Positions 26,948 to 36,283 of a DNA stretch of 64,000 nt are shown one piece after another; position 1 is the stretch's first letter, and each line of letters begins with the position of its first letter. Location of the stretch: NCBI RefSeq assembly GCF_020410745.1, contig NZ_CP084528.1, positions 2,418,001 through 2,482,000 of the forward strand. The letters are read 5' to 3'. A program made the translations under genes and the position numbers. The notes below the pieces were generated by a model, which saw nothing but the letters and a program-made list of their open reading frames with translations, made no database searches and had not been told where the DNA came from. This stretch comes from Kaistella polysaccharea. GTDB lineage: Bacteria; Bacteroidota; Bacteroidia; Flavobacteriales; Weeksellaceae.

Positions 26948-27964
26948 TTAGTTTTCGGCCGCAGCGCTCATAAATTCTTCCGCTTTTTCTACCATTTCGT
27001 AGCTTCCACAGAAGAAAGGAACGCGCTGGTGCAATTCCGTTGGTTCAATTTCCATAATTCTTTCGAAACCATTCGTGCATTTTCCGCCCGCCTGTTCTGC
27101 GATAAAAGCCATCGGATTACATTCGTACAACAGACGAAGTTTTCCATTCGGAGACTGCGAGGTGGAAGGATAAATATAAATGCCGCCTTTGATCATATTC
27201 CGGTGGAAATCCGAAACCAAACTTCCGATATATCTTGAAGTATACGGACGTTCTTCCTCTTCGCGCTGGCAATATTTGATGTAATTTTTCACGCCTTGTG
27301 GAAATTTAATATAATTTCCTTCATTTATAGAGTAAATTTTTCCGGTGCGGGAAAACGTCATGTTTGGGTGGGAAAGATAATATGTTCCTAAACTTGGATC
27401 GAGTGTAAAACCATTTACGCCGTTTCCTGTTGTGAAAACGATCATTGTTGATGATCCGTAAACTACATATCCAGCCGCAATTTGATTCACTCCTTTTTGT
27501 AAGAAATCTTCCAAAACAACAGGTGTTCCTGGTTCAGAAACCCTTCTGTAAATAGAAAAAATAGTTCCTACAGAAACATTTACATCAATATTTGAAGAAC
27601 CATCCAAAGGATCAATCAATACTACATATTTGCTTAAGTGCGCATTATGACTTTCTGGAATGGTAATGAAATCATCGTTTTCTTCTGAAGCAATACCGCA
27701 AACGACTTCTCTTTGAGAAAGCGCTTCGATAAAAATTTCATTGGCCAAAACATCCAGTTTCTGTTGTTCTTCACCTTGAATATTATCATTTCCTGCTTTA
27801 CCGATAATATTGGCAATTCCAGCTTTATTTACCTGGCGATTCACCATTTTAGAGGCCAAACGAATTGCACTTAGCAGGCGAGAAAGTTCCCCCGTAGAGT
27901 ACATGAAATCTTCTTGTTTATCGATGATAAATTCACCAAGAGTTTGGAACGACTGATCTGACAT
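26948..27964 (-). CDS. fbp: Fructose-1,6-bisphosphatase class 1
   Basis: 338 residues, the standard class 1 enzyme of gluconeogenesis. Motifs include [19 protein letters not shown] near the N-terminus, the metal-binding ASEENDDF and [22 protein letters not shown], and [20 protein letters not shown] near the C-terminus. It is transcribed upstream of menC on the minus strand but separated from it by a strong terminator. Confidence 0.96.
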   Translation of the reverse strand: MSDQSFQTLGEFIIDKQEDFMYSTGELSRLLSAIRLASKMVNRQVNKAGIANIIGKAGNDNIQGEEQQKLDVLANEIFIEALSQREVVCGIASEENDDFITIPESHNAHLSKYVVLIDPLDGSSNIDVNVSVGTIFSIYRRVSEPGTPVVLEDFLQKGVNQIAAGYVVYGSSTMIVFTTGNGVNGFTLDPSLGTYYLSHPNMTFSRTGKIYSINEGNYIKFPQGVKNYIKYCQREEEERPYTSRYIGSLVSDFHRNMIKGGIYIYPSTSQSPNGKLRLLYECNPMAFIAEQAGGKCTNGFERIMEIEPTELHQRVPFFCGSYEMVEKAEEFMSAAAEN

Positions 27965-28195
27965 TTTTTTGCTTTTTGGGTTTTCACAAATTTCGGAAAA
28001 TTCTTTCGATATTGCAGTATAAGTTTTGCCAAATTACCTGCAAAATCCTTTAATAAAATAAGTTTTAATCATAAAAAGAGATGCTAATTTGACCGTTTTT
28101 TTTATTCGCGTGAAATTGATAATTTTGACTGCTGATTTCTGCGGGTTTCAGTTTGTTTAAAATTAATGGTAACCAATTGAAATCGAAGTGTTTGG

Positions 28196-29434
28196 ATGAA
28201 AGTGTTTAAGTTTGGTGGCGCATCGGTAAAAGATGCAGAAGGAATAAAAAATGTAGCAGTCGTCCTCGAAACTCAGGGATTCGACGGATGTCTTGTGGTA
28301 GTTTCAGCAATGGGAAAGACCACAAATGCTTTGGAGAAAGTAGTAGAGACTTATTTTGAAAAGCAAGATTTTCAAATCAAACTTGAAGAAATAAAGCAAC
28401 ATCATCTTAATATCGCAAAAGAGCTTTTCACGCCTGATCATTCTGTTTTTAAAAGAATCAGTGATTTTTTTGAAGAAGCCAACTCCTTCTTGCAAAGAAA
28501 TAAATCGCCTCATTATAATTTTGTTTACGATCAGGTCGTAAGTTCGGGAGAAATGGTGTCCTCTATTATTTTGAGTAATTATCTGCAAGAAATTGGTTTT
28601 AATAATTCTTGGTGCGATGCGCGGGAATATCTTAAAACAGACACTAATTATCGGGAAGCGAATATCAATTGGGAAGAAACTGAAAAACGGATAAGTAGTC
28701 TCAATCCTAATCAATGTTACGTCACTCAGGGTTTTATCGGCTCGGATGAAAATAGTTTTACCGTGACTTTGGGTCGCGAAGGATCTGATTATTCGGCGGC
28801 AATTTTTGCCTATTGCCTTAATGCGGAGGCCATGACGATTTGGAAAGACGTGCCTGGCGTAATGACCGGAGATCCAAGAAAATTTCAAAATGTGTCACTT
28901 CTTGAAAATATTTCTTACGAAGAAGCTATTGAGATGGCTTATTACGGCGCCTCGGTTATTCACCCGAAAACCTTGCAGCCATTGAAGCAGAAAAATATTC
29001 CTTTTTTCGTGAAATCATTTTTAGAACCCACAAAAAAAGGCACGAAAGTCGGCTCAAATTTGGAGAAAAATCACCAGGAATCTTTTATTTTAAAAGAAAA
29101 TCAGCATTTACTGCGAATTGCCACCCGTGATTTTTCCTTCATCGCTGAGGAACATTTAAGCCTAATATTTTCCTTACTCGCAAAGCATAAAATAAAAATT
29201 TCGCTGATGCAGAATTCGGCAATTTCCCTGGATCTTTGCGTGGAAGATATGTATGGTTTGATCGATCATCTCCTGACAGATCTTACAACAGGTTTCAAAA
29301 CTGAGCTGATTCGCAACGTGTCACTTTATACGATTCGAAATGCTAAATTGGAGGAATCAACTAAATTTTACCAGAACAAAAATGTATTGCTGGAGCAGGT
29401 TTCCCAGAAAATAATACAGGTTGTCATTAATTAA
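28196..29434 (+). CDS. lysC: Aspartate kinase (monofunctional)
   Basis: 412 residues. It phosphorylates aspartate in the pathway to lysine, threonine and methionine. KFGGASVKDAEGIKNV at residues 4-19 is the kinase glycine/lysine motif; VVSAMGKTTN, VSSGEMVSS, GREGSDYSAA and the IWKDVPGVMTGDP segment complete the amino-acid-kinase fold. The C-terminal part (about 300-412) is ACT-like but short. There is no fused homoserine dehydrogenase. The next gene begins 6 bases later, so they are probably co-transcribed. Confidence 0.92.
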   Translation: MKVFKFGGASVKDAEGIKNVAVVLETQGFDGCLVVVSAMGKTTNALEKVVETYFEKQDFQIKLEEIKQHHLNIAKELFTPDHSVFKRISDFFEEANSFLQRNKSPHYNFVYDQVVSSGEMVSSIILSNYLQEIGFNNSWCDAREYLKTDTNYREANINWEETEKRISSLNPNQCYVTQGFIGSDENSFTVTLGREGSDYSAAIFAYCLNAEAMTIWKDVPGVMTGDPRKFQNVSLLENISYEEAIEMAYYGASVIHPKTLQPLKQKNIPFFVKSFLEPTKKGTKVGSNLEKNHQESFILKENQHLLRIATRDFSFIAEEHLSLIFSLLAKHKIKISLMQNSAISLDLCVEDMYGLIDHLLTDLTTGFKTELIRNVSLYTIRNAKLEESTKFYQNKNVLLEQVSQKIIQVVIN

Positions 29435-29440
29435 TTGCCT

Positions 29441-31279
29441 ATGAGCCTTATTTCTAAAAATGATCTGATAAAAGCTTCAGGTCTTAGCAAACTGGGGATT
29501 TTGAGCAGTCCGGCAGCGTCGATGGTGATGCGACTTACCAGAATTAATGAAGTCAATAAGATGTATGACGTTCTGAAAGATAAAAAAGGAAAAGATTTTT
29601 TCGATTCTTTTGTGCGTTATCGGGATTTGAAATACATTGTTTTCGAAGAAGATTTGGCTCGCATTCCCAAAAGTGGGCCTTTTATTTTAGTTTCCAATCA
29701 TCCATTAGGTGGAATCGATGGAATTTTGATGACTAAAATTTTAAGTGAGATTCGTCCTGATTTCAAAATAATGGGCAATTTCCTCCTCGAGAAAATCGAA
29801 CCGATGAAACCGTACGTTATTTCGGTAAATCCCTTTGAAAACAGAAAAGAGCTGAGAAACAGTTCCACGGGAATGCGGGAAACGTTGAAACATTTGGAAA
29901 ATGGAGGTTGTATAGGGATTTTTCCGGCGGGCGAAGTGTCCAACAAGAATAATAAATTCAATGAAATCCGCGATAAAAAATGGGAGCTTCCATCCTTAAA
30001 ATTAATTAAGATCGCGAAAGTTCCTGTAGTTCCCATGTATTTTCATGCGAAAAACAGCCGCCTCTTTTATCAGGTTGCGAAACTTCATCCAGATTTGCAG
30101 ACGCTTTTACTTCCGTCTGAAATGATGAATAAACGGGAAAAACCAATTCGGATACGTTTTGGAAAACCGGTTTCTGTAAAAATGCTTTTAGATCATGATT
30201 CTGTGGAAGAAATGGGCGAGTTTCTTCAAAAGAAAATCTACATGCTGAAATCCTATTACGAAAAACGGAAATCACTGGCAGAACGGCTTAATATTCCTAA
30301 TCTTAAACTAAACTTTCCCATCCAGAAAGAAGGAAATATCGTGCAGAATATTATCGATGAAACTCCGCGCGAGGATATTTTAAAAGAAATTGAGACGCTT
30401 CAAAAAGCAGATAAAATGCTTTTTCGAAATGGCAATTATGAAATATTTTTTGCACAATATGCTGATATTCCCTCTATAATGCGGGAAATTGGACGACAGC
30501 GAGAACTTACTTTTCGTAAAATAGGCGAGGGCAGCAATCTCCCTTTCGATCTTGATGAATATGATGAGCATTATCACCATCTTTTTCTTTGGGACAGTGC
30601 GGGCGGAAAATTAGTTGGTGCATACCGCATGGCTTTGGGTGCCGAAGTCATGAAAAAACACGGTTTGGACGGTTTTTATACCAGTTCACTTTTTGAATTT
30701 GATCCTGAACTTCAACCCTTTTTCCGAAAAGTAATTGAAATGGGCCGCGCCTATATCTCTACGGAATATCAGCAAAAGCCTTTACCACTTTTTCTTTTGT
30801 GGCGTGGAATTGTACATGTGTGCTTGCGGAATCCGGATCATAAATTCCTCATGGGTGGCGTAAGTATTTCCGATAAATTTTCGGAATTTTCAAAATCGCT
30901 GATGATTGAATTTATGCGTTCAAACTATTATGATTCTGCCGTAGCACAATATATTCACCCGAAACATGAATTTAAAGTTCATTTAAAAGAGCGCGACAAA
31001 CACCTCTTTTTTGATGAGGTTGAATCTGACCTAAATAAATTGGATAAAATCATTGATGATCTGGAGCCGGAAATGCGTCTGCCCGTCCTCATTAAGAAAT
31101 ACATCAAGCAAAATGCGAAAGTGATTTCCTTTAATGTAGATCCGAGTTTCAATGATGCGATCGATGGTTTAATGTACATTCGAATCAGTGAATTGCCAGA
31201 CAGTACGATAAAGCCTGTGCTGGAAGAAATGAGTGAACAAATCCGCCGGGAAGAAAATAATGTTCCTGATAATCAATAA
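29441..31279 (+). CDS. Two-domain acyltransferase: PlsC-type plus GNAT/hemolysin-like (OlsF-type architecture)
   Basis: 612 residues from the ATG at 29441; a TTG six bases upstream is less likely. The N-terminal half (about 60-290) is a lysophospholipid acyltransferase: SNHPLGGIDG contains the HX4D motif and FPAGEVSN the second block. The C-terminal half (about 330-600) is a GNAT fold of the OlsB/hemolysin type, with GAYRMALG, EMGRAYIS and LLWRGIVHVC. This pairing is that of OlsF, which makes ornithine lipids by N- then O-acylation, and parallels the separate glycine-lipid enzymes of Bacteroides. The likely product is an aminolipid; whether ornithine, glycine or another amino acid is acylated cannot be told. 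Domain order and motifs are seen; function is inferred. Confidence 0.78.
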   Translation: MSLISKNDLIKASGLSKLGILSSPAASMVMRLTRINEVNKMYDVLKDKKGKDFFDSFVRYRDLKYIVFEEDLARIPKSGPFILVSNHPLGGIDGILMTKILSEIRPDFKIMGNFLLEKIEPMKPYVISVNPFENRKELRNSSTGMRETLKHLENGGCIGIFPAGEVSNKNNKFNEIRDKKWELPSLKLIKIAKVPVVPMYFHAKNSRLFYQVAKLHPDLQTLLLPSEMMNKREKPIRIRFGKPVSVKMLLDHDSVEEMGEFLQKKIYMLKSYYEKRKSLAERLNIPNLKLNFPIQKEGNIVQNIIDETPREDILKEIETLQKADKMLFRNGNYEIFFAQYADIPSIMREIGRQRELTFRKIGEGSNLPFDLDEYDEHYHHLFLWDSAGGKLVGAYRMALGAEVMKKHGLDGFYTSSLFEFDPELQPFFRKVIEMGRAYISTEYQQKPLPLFLLWRGIVHVCLRNPDHKFLMGGVSISDKFSEFSKSLMIEFMRSNYYDSAVAQYIHPKHEFKVHLKERDKHLFFDEVESDLNKLDKIIDDLEPEMRLPVLIKKYIKQNAKVISFNVDPSFNDAIDGLMYIRISELPDSTIKPVLEEMSEQIRREENNVPDNQ

Positions 31280-31313
31280 TCTCAGCCTTTAAGAGAAAAA
31301 TATAGGAAAATCA

Positions 31314-31345
31314 TTTGTGTAGTAAGTATAAAGTTGCTATTTTTG
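31314..31345 (+). promoter_or_regulatory. Promoter of tRNA-Phe
   Basis: TTTG (31314-31317), 20 bases, then TATTTTTG (31338-31345): a full Bacteroidetes consensus promoter placed 19 bases before the mature tRNA. Confidence 0.7.
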
Positions 31346-31364
31346 CACCACTCAATTAACGAAA

Positions 31365-31437
31365 GGTCTCTTAGCTCAGTTGGTAGAGCAATGGATTGAA
31401 AATCCATGTGTCCCTGGTTCGATTCCTGGAGAGACCA
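31365..31437 (+). tRNA. tRNA-Phe (anticodon GAA)
   Basis: 73 bases folding as a full cloverleaf: acceptor GGTCTCT/AGAGACC with discriminator A, D-arm with AGCTCAGTTGGTAGAGC, anticodon stem ATGGA/TCCAT with loop TTGAAAA (GAA at 31398-31400), and T-arm CCTGG TTCGATT CCTGG. CCA is not fully encoded. Its 3' end is the attachment site of the integrative element that follows. Confidence 0.97.
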
Positions 31438-31438
31438 C
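31416..31438 (+). repeat. attL: tRNA-Phe 3' end, left attachment site
   Basis: These 23 bases are repeated at 39590-39612 with two mismatches; the last 13 (CTGGAGAGACCAC) are identical. The site lies over the T-arm and acceptor of tRNA-Phe, a standard target for tyrosine integrases. Confidence 0.88.
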
Positions 31439-31505
31439 TTTTTTTAAAAGATAAAACGTACAGTTTCAATACTTTACGTTTTTTTTTGTCTTTTTTTTAT
31501 TATAA

Positions 31506-31525
31506 ACTTCCACATAACTCCCACA
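31506..31525 (+). repeat. Left arm-type direct repeat (putative integrase site)
   Basis: ACTTCCACATAACTCCCACA: two half-copies of A-C-T-(C/T)-C-C-A-C. It matches 39463-39482 at 17 of 20 positions in the same orientation. The two copies sit 68 and 107 bases inside the element ends. Confidence 0.55.
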
Positions 31526-31784
31526 ATTAGTTTAAAATTTTTATTCAAAGGTTGTAATTTATTCATATTAGCTAAAATGATAATATTAATAACTATTGAT
31601 AAATGATATTGCCACCTAATCGGTAAGTTTTTCCCCCATAATTTTTTTTTATTACTAGTCCCCTATATTAAATAAGTCAAATGATAATTTTTAATCTGGA
31701 ATAATTTACAATATAAATGTGCTATCTATAGTATGTTGTAAAGCCCTGATATTAAAGTTATTTTTGAATATAAAGAATAATGAG

Positions 31785-31997
31785 TTGCGAACAAAATCAC
31801 GTATTTCAATAAAATTTGGCGAAAAAGTTAGAGAAATTCGTCTTTCAAGAAATCTTTCTCAAGAGAAACTGGCTCACATGGCAGATGTACATCGAACGTA
31901 CATCGGAATGGTTGAACGTGCAGAAAAAAATATAACTCTGGTTAATATTGAGAAAATTGCTAACGCATTAAATTTAGAAATAAAAGAATTATTTTAA
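31785..31997 (+). CDS. XRE-family HTH regulator, probable C (controller) protein
   Basis: About 70 residues from a TTG at 31785; TTG 31764 or GTG 31719 would give 77 or 92 residues and no in-frame ATG exists, so the start is uncertain. The helix-turn-helix is clear: FGEKVREIRLSRNLSQEKLA .. HRTYIGMVERAEKNITL .. IEKIANALN. Size, and abutment with the next gene (stop at 31997, ATG at 31998), are as for controller proteins of type II restriction-modification systems, which delay nuclease expression on entry to a new host. A phage-type repressor is the alternative. Confidence 0.7.
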   Translation: MRTKSRISIKFGEKVREIRLSRNLSQEKLAHMADVHRTYIGMVERAEKNITLVNIEKIANALNLEIKELF

Positions 31998-33026
31998 ATG
32001 GCAAAAATACAGGAACTATTAGAGGGTAAAGGTGACCTTATAGATTATAAGCAGATATTAATAGACAATCCATGGATTGCCAAAAAAAATCAAAAATGTA
32101 TTTTAAGTCCAGATAGTGATGGATTATTATGTGGTCTTTTTATGTCTCATTATTTAAATTGGGAAATTGTAGGTTTCTACGATGGTAAAGTTTGTGTTCT
32201 AAAGGATGGAATATCTGCTTACGATGATGATGTTTGCTTCTTAGATATTGAAATATATAGACAAGGTATTAAGAGTATGGGACATCATATGCTTTCAATT
32301 TATAATTCTGCAAAACCATCTGATTGGAATGAAAAATTTAAGAATTGTATTCAGCCAAATTTATTGCGAGGGTATGATAGAAATAGTTTTAGGTTAAAGT
32401 ATCCCTTATCAACAATCCACTTACTGATAGGTATCTTAGAAAGCGAAATTGAGATAGATGTTGCCGAAAGTGCTATATTTCCTTTATTATTCGTAGATGG
32501 CACCTATAAAGTTATGTTTTCTTATCCAGAAAATGTTCTCAACTGGTGGAAATATTTAAGAGTGCAGACCACGTCCAAACTACTAAGACATATTTTCATG
32601 GGAGAAGATTATACAGCTTATCGATTAATGATAGAGATGGATAATTTCTTTAGAGAAAGAGATGAAATATCATGCAAAATAAAAAAAGAGCGAGGTGATA
32701 AATTAGTGATATCAAATAGAAATAGTAGCCATCGAAATTTTATTAAAGAAGGGGATTTATATAAATTTGAAGAAGATACGAGAGACAAGTGTATCAAGTT
32801 TTTAAAACTTTTAGAAAAACATACTAAGTGGAGATTTGATAAAAATAATTGGAATTTTGAAAAAATGAATCTAATGCAATTTACAAAATCTGATTTTAAA
32901 GGTGAAAACTGGACAATTACAAAAGTTAATCATAAGAAATTTATGGATTTAAATCCATTGTCATGGGCTATGACTTCGTCAGATAACGTTGAATTTACAA
33001 AGGAATATCCTGACAAACTTATTTAA
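31998..33026 (+). CDS. Putative restriction endonuclease; DHH-like motifs, family unknown
   Basis: 342 residues that I cannot place in a named restriction enzyme family. Near the N-terminus CILSPDSDGLLCGLFMSHYL (about 34-53) resembles motif I (DxDG) of DHH phosphoesterases, and CFLDIEIYRQGIKSMGHHML (about 76-95) recalls the later D and HH motifs, with S in place of the usual first H. The C-terminal ~200 residues show no motif I know. It directly follows a controller-like HTH gene and converges with a DNA methyltransferase, overlapping it by 4 bases: the C-R versus M arrangement. Nuclease function is inferred from this context and the motif resemblance only. Confidence 0.5.
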   Translation: MAKIQELLEGKGDLIDYKQILIDNPWIAKKNQKCILSPDSDGLLCGLFMSHYLNWEIVGFYDGKVCVLKDGISAYDDDVCFLDIEIYRQGIKSMGHHMLSIYNSAKPSDWNEKFKNCIQPNLLRGYDRNSFRLKYPLSTIHLLIGILESEIEIDVAESAIFPLLFVDGTYKVMFSYPENVLNWWKYLRVQTTSKLLRHIFMGEDYTAYRLMIEMDNFFRERDEISCKIKKERGDKLVISNRNSSHRNFIKEGDLYKFEEDTRDKCIKFLKLLEKHTKWRFDKNNWNFEKMNLMQFTKSDFKGENWTITKVNHKKFMDLNPLSWAMTSSDNVEFTKEYPDKLI

Positions 33027-33838
33027 AAATCGAGTTTTGGCTGCGATTTTTCGATATTAATTCTGTCAGTACTTATTTTAACATATTCTTCGGAAATATC
33101 AAAACCAATGAAATTTCTTTGTGTTTTGAGTGCCGCAACTGCTGTCGACCCTGAACCCATAAATGGGTCTAGCACTATGCCTCCTAGAGGACAAAAAACC
33201 TGTATGAAATCGAGTGGAATTTTGTCAGGAAATACTGCGGGGTGCTTACGTTTTAAAGGATTTTTATCCCCAGCCATTAAATAATCCCAAACTGTACCAG
33301 GACATTTTGTTAAGTTTATAGGTCTTGTTACAAGTGAAGTCGTCTCTCCATTCGTTTTTCTATTTCCACTTCCAGTTAATATTTTGCCTCCGTGTTTAGA
33401 AGGTATTTTTATTGGCTCTTTGTCAAAGAATTGAGGTCTCTTACCTTTTAAAAAAATTGGCATGTATTCATGGTCAACACGAAATCTTTTTGTCCACCAA
33501 GCACCTTCTGTTCCATGTTTCCTGTAAATTACTGTCTCAAAAAGCTTGAAACCGATGTTATCGCACCAGTCAATAATAGTTCTAAATGAAGTTAAGGATT
33601 TACCAAAATCTTTTGTTTGGTCTTGGATAACCATTACTGCTATACCTCCGTCTTTCAAAACTCTATAAATTTCAGTCCCAGTTAAGTGCAAGTCAAAAGA
33701 AAAACCGTTATAATCTCTTAAGCTATCATAGGGGGGGGAAGTCACTACTAAATCTACTGAATTATCAGGAATTTTTCTCATACCCTCAACACAATCCATA
33801 GAATAAACTTTATTTATTTCTAACTCTCCTAACTTCAT
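33023..33838 (-). CDS. DNA methyltransferase, beta class (N4-cytosine or N6-adenine)
   Basis: 271 residues. Motif IV is TSPPYD near residue 34 and comes before motif I, DPFMGSGSTAVAAL near the C-terminus, giving the beta-class order of amino-methyltransferases. The recognition region lies between them (about 110-190, including GTEGAWWTKRFRVDHEY). It is presumably the protective partner of the gene at 31998-33026, with which it converges and overlaps by 4 bases. Specificity and the modified base cannot be read from sequence. Upstream, a CAAATATA (TATATTTG on the minus strand) at 33869-33876 may be its -7 box. Confidence 0.9.
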   Translation of the reverse strand: MKLGELEINKVYSMDCVEGMRKIPDNSVDLVVTSPPYDSLRDYNGFSFDLHLTGTEIYRVLKDGGIAVMVIQDQTKDFGKSLTSFRTIIDWCDNIGFKLFETVIYRKHGTEGAWWTKRFRVDHEYMPIFLKGKRPQFFDKEPIKIPSKHGGKILTGSGNRKTNGETTSLVTRPINLTKCPGTVWDYLMAGDKNPLKRKHPAVFPDKIPLDFIQVFCPLGGIVLDPFMGSGSTAVAALKTQRNFIGFDISEEYVKISTDRINIEKSQPKLDF

Positions 33839-34231
33839 TTTAATTTATTTGTTGCTATTAATAGTATGCAAATATAAGTGCATTTAACTTAATTATAAAT
33901 TACCTAACCATTACATTTTGAGAATAATAGACATTAACGTTAAATATCAATATACTATGCCTATTAATGTAAAAAAAATAATTTAAATTAGTTCGATGTT
34001 TTATACTTTTTATAAGTTAGCAAATTAAAAATATTTTTTTTAGATAGTAATCATTATACCTAGATAATTTCAGTGATTGCTTATAATAGATAGAGATTTC
34101 AACAAAAACACCTAATATTAAAAAAGTAACAGACTTGTTTGCTAAGTTTTAAAAATATGAAATAAACAATTGGTTGTCTATTTGTAGATTTTAACTTAAT
34201 GGTAATTAATAAGAAATGTGCTTTTTTATTT
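33839..34231. other. AT-rich intergenic stretch inside the element
   Basis: About 390 bases with no open frame of note on either strand. It holds a possible -7 box for the methyltransferase (33869-33876) and otherwise only AT-rich sequence. Confidence 0.5.
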
Positions 34232-34516
34232 TTAAATATTATGCTCAGATTTTATTTGCCTCACAATTCTTTCAAATTGTTCGTCTGAAAGTTCATCTAT
34301 AGTGCTACCTACAGAGCGCAAAGTTGGGACGACAAACTTTGCCATATCAAGGAGAAATTTAAATTTTTCTTTCGCTTCCAAATCGTCAAACGCTTGGTCG
34401 AGGTCTTCGATTCGGTTTCCGACAAATTCGGTGAAATAGTCTCGTATTTCTATAGTGGTTTTGTTCTTACTGCCCTTAGGTCTGCCTTTGCTCAATTTAT
34501 TGCCTTTTTCAAACAT
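34232..34516 (-). CDS. Small basic-headed protein, element-encoded
   Basis: 94 residues. It begins MFEKGNKLSKGRPKGSKNK, a basic segment with an AT-hook-like GRPKGSKNK core, followed by an amphipathic helical region (IRDYFTEFVGNRIEDLDQAFDDL .. KFKFLLDMAKFVVPTL). This head recurs in small proteins of phages and integrative elements in Bacteroidetes, some described as DNA-binding or terminase-small-like. The function here is unknown. It follows the 188-residue gene by 32 bases on the same strand. Confidence 0.65.
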   Translation of the reverse strand: MFEKGNKLSKGRPKGSKNKTTIEIRDYFTEFVGNRIEDLDQAFDDLEAKEKFKFLLDMAKFVVPTLRSVGSTIDELSDEQFERIVRQIKSEHNI

Positions 34517-34548
34517 ACTATTTAGTTTAATGTTAGAACATTGTTAAA

Positions 34549-35115
34549 TTAACATGGAAGGAATGCCCTTTCGATTTCGTCGATTGCTCTTTTAGAAAAA
34601 AAACCATTTAGTTTTTTGCCATCACATTTCAAATGGTCTTTTATCTTTATCGCAAAACTATTCTCATAACTATAAGTTCTGTACTCTGGGTGATTGGTCG
34701 GTTTTATCCAAATGTTTTTGCGCAATTCTGAAATTGTTTCTGGAGAAATCCCGCACAAAGTTTTTTCTATTTTCCTCGCTACTTCGTCGGTCGGTTTTTC
34801 TGAGGGTAGAATTCCGTAGAATATTTTTAAGAAATATTTGATGTTCAACCTTTCAACTGTTTTAACCTCATCAGAGGATAACGAGTGACTTTTAATTAGA
34901 CCTACTTCCCATTTTAGAAACTCAACTTCTTTTAGCTCTTCCTGTGTAATTGGCTCGTAATCATAGCCGACCATTTTGCAGAACTCTCGACCTTCTTCTC
35001 GAAGTCTGAAAAGAAGTTGAAAACGCATTTTAGAGAATAGCATATCTAATTTCTTGTTGTATTGTTCTTGTTTTATCTTTTGTAGAATCTCAATTCGATT
35101 AGTAGTTGCTTTCAT
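34549..35115 (-). CDS. Element-encoded protein of unknown function
   Basis: 188 residues from the ATG at 35115 (MKATTNRIEILQKIKQEQ); a TTG-started extension to 35148 is rejected. Mostly helical and charged, with no motif I recognise. It includes FRLREEGREFCKMVGYDYEP and a basic C-terminal part. It lies between the Rep-like gene and the basic-headed small gene, all on the minus strand, so it is likely part of the element's maintenance operon. Confidence 0.6.
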   Translation of the reverse strand: MKATTNRIEILQKIKQEQYNKKLDMLFSKMRFQLLFRLREEGREFCKMVGYDYEPITQEELKEVEFLKWEVGLIKSHSLSSDEVKTVERLNIKYFLKIFYGILPSEKPTDEVARKIEKTLCGISPETISELRKNIWIKPTNHPEYRTYSYENSFAIKIKDHLKCDGKKLNGFFSKRAIDEIERAFLPC

Positions 35116-35217
35116 AATTATTGTTATCGATTTCTTTTTTTTTATCAACTTAAATAGGTATTAATAAGTTTTCAATTCTGGAAGTTTTACTGCTTATGTT
35201 TTAAGGAGTTCTTTTAA

Positions 35218-36201
35218 TTATGTATCTAGCAAAAATGCGTTTTCCAAGTTTATCATTAACGAGTAGTTTTTACCTAAAACCTCATTTGTAGTTTCTATGA
35301 ATGTTTTCTGTGTGGAATTTGCATCTTTCGTAAGTGAGGTAATTTTATCTATCATTTTACATTTGACTATGTGGTTATAATTATCCTTTAAATCTATATT
35401 TTTATAATATTTTTGCCGCTCATCTCTAAATTTATTTCTATTTTCATGACTTATAATCCCACTCCAAAATTCGCAGTTATTCACTGTGTCTTTAAGATTT
35501 ATGTTTAGTATCAATACATTTTGCCATTCATTAATAAGGGACTGGAATAAGTAATTGTAAGTATGCAAATTTGTTAAATCAGTTACAGTAAAAATTCCAA
35601 GCATTTTTATGTTTTTACTTTGTTTGGTTTTAACTTCAAAGCGGAATATGTTTCTATCAATTCTGTATTGTGGGAATTCTACAAATTGTAATCCTTTCGC
35701 ATAAGCCTTAATTTCTTTATATTTTGTTGATTTTGATATTTTAAAATATTCGATTGCATGATGAGGAACTATGAATGGTGTTTTTTTTATATAGAGGATA
35801 CCGCTTATTAAGTTTTCTATTTGTAAGCCAGTATTTAAGTTTAAGCCATATTCTAAATTAACTATCTTAAAGTCCCTAAATTCAGTTACTCTAATACCAA
35901 TTTTAATGAATGTTTCTGTGATGACTTTGATACATTGTACAGGCGAAAAATCATTACCATTATGTAAATTATTATTAAATAGATAGTGAGGACTAAAACA
36001 TATTTCTACATTTCTAAATCCGATATGAATTCCATTCTTATGAATCTTACGAAATTCCAAACGGAATCGTCCAGAACCAGTAGAATAACTGTTGTAATTA
36101 TTATTTTGAGGTCGATGTTTTTGTAGATTGTTTTCAGCATAGTAAAGCAGCCTATTAATGTAGGTCTGGTTTTCTGTTAATGCTTTTATGAAATCAATCA
36201 T
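35218..36201 (-). CDS. Possible replication initiation protein (Rep-like)
   Basis: 327 residues. Features recalling rolling-circle or phage gene II/X-type initiators are IVNLEYGLNLNTGL (about 115-128), KEIKAYAKGLQF (about 163-174) and NIFRFEVKTKQSK (about 184-196), the last two like the KxYDK and LRxE blocks of those families. The catalytic tyrosine cannot be assigned by eye. If correct, it would let the excised circle replicate or be nicked for transfer, which fits a small element with no other relaxase. A weak call from pattern only. Confidence 0.4.
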   Translation of the reverse strand: MIDFIKALTENQTYINRLLYYAENNLQKHRPQNNNYNSYSTGSGRFRLEFRKIHKNGIHIGFRNVEICFSPHYLFNNNLHNGNDFSPVQCIKVITETFIKIGIRVTEFRDFKIVNLEYGLNLNTGLQIENLISGILYIKKTPFIVPHHAIEYFKISKSTKYKEIKAYAKGLQFVEFPQYRIDRNIFRFEVKTKQSKNIKMLGIFTVTDLTNLHTYNYLFQSLINEWQNVLILNINLKDTVNNCEFWSGIISHENRNKFRDERQKYYKNIDLKDNYNHIVKCKMIDKITSLTKDANSTQKTFIETTNEVLGKNYSLMINLENAFLLDT

Positions 36202-36283
36202 TTATTCTATCTTTGTTTTTAGATAATTTAGTATTGTATTCTCTTCGTCATATTTACCTCTAATTCCTCTTTATTTCTCTACT

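Noticed and set aside
28304-28888. 194-codon minus-strand frame inside aspartate kinase
   Set aside because: It overlaps fully with a well-conserved gene and has random composition.
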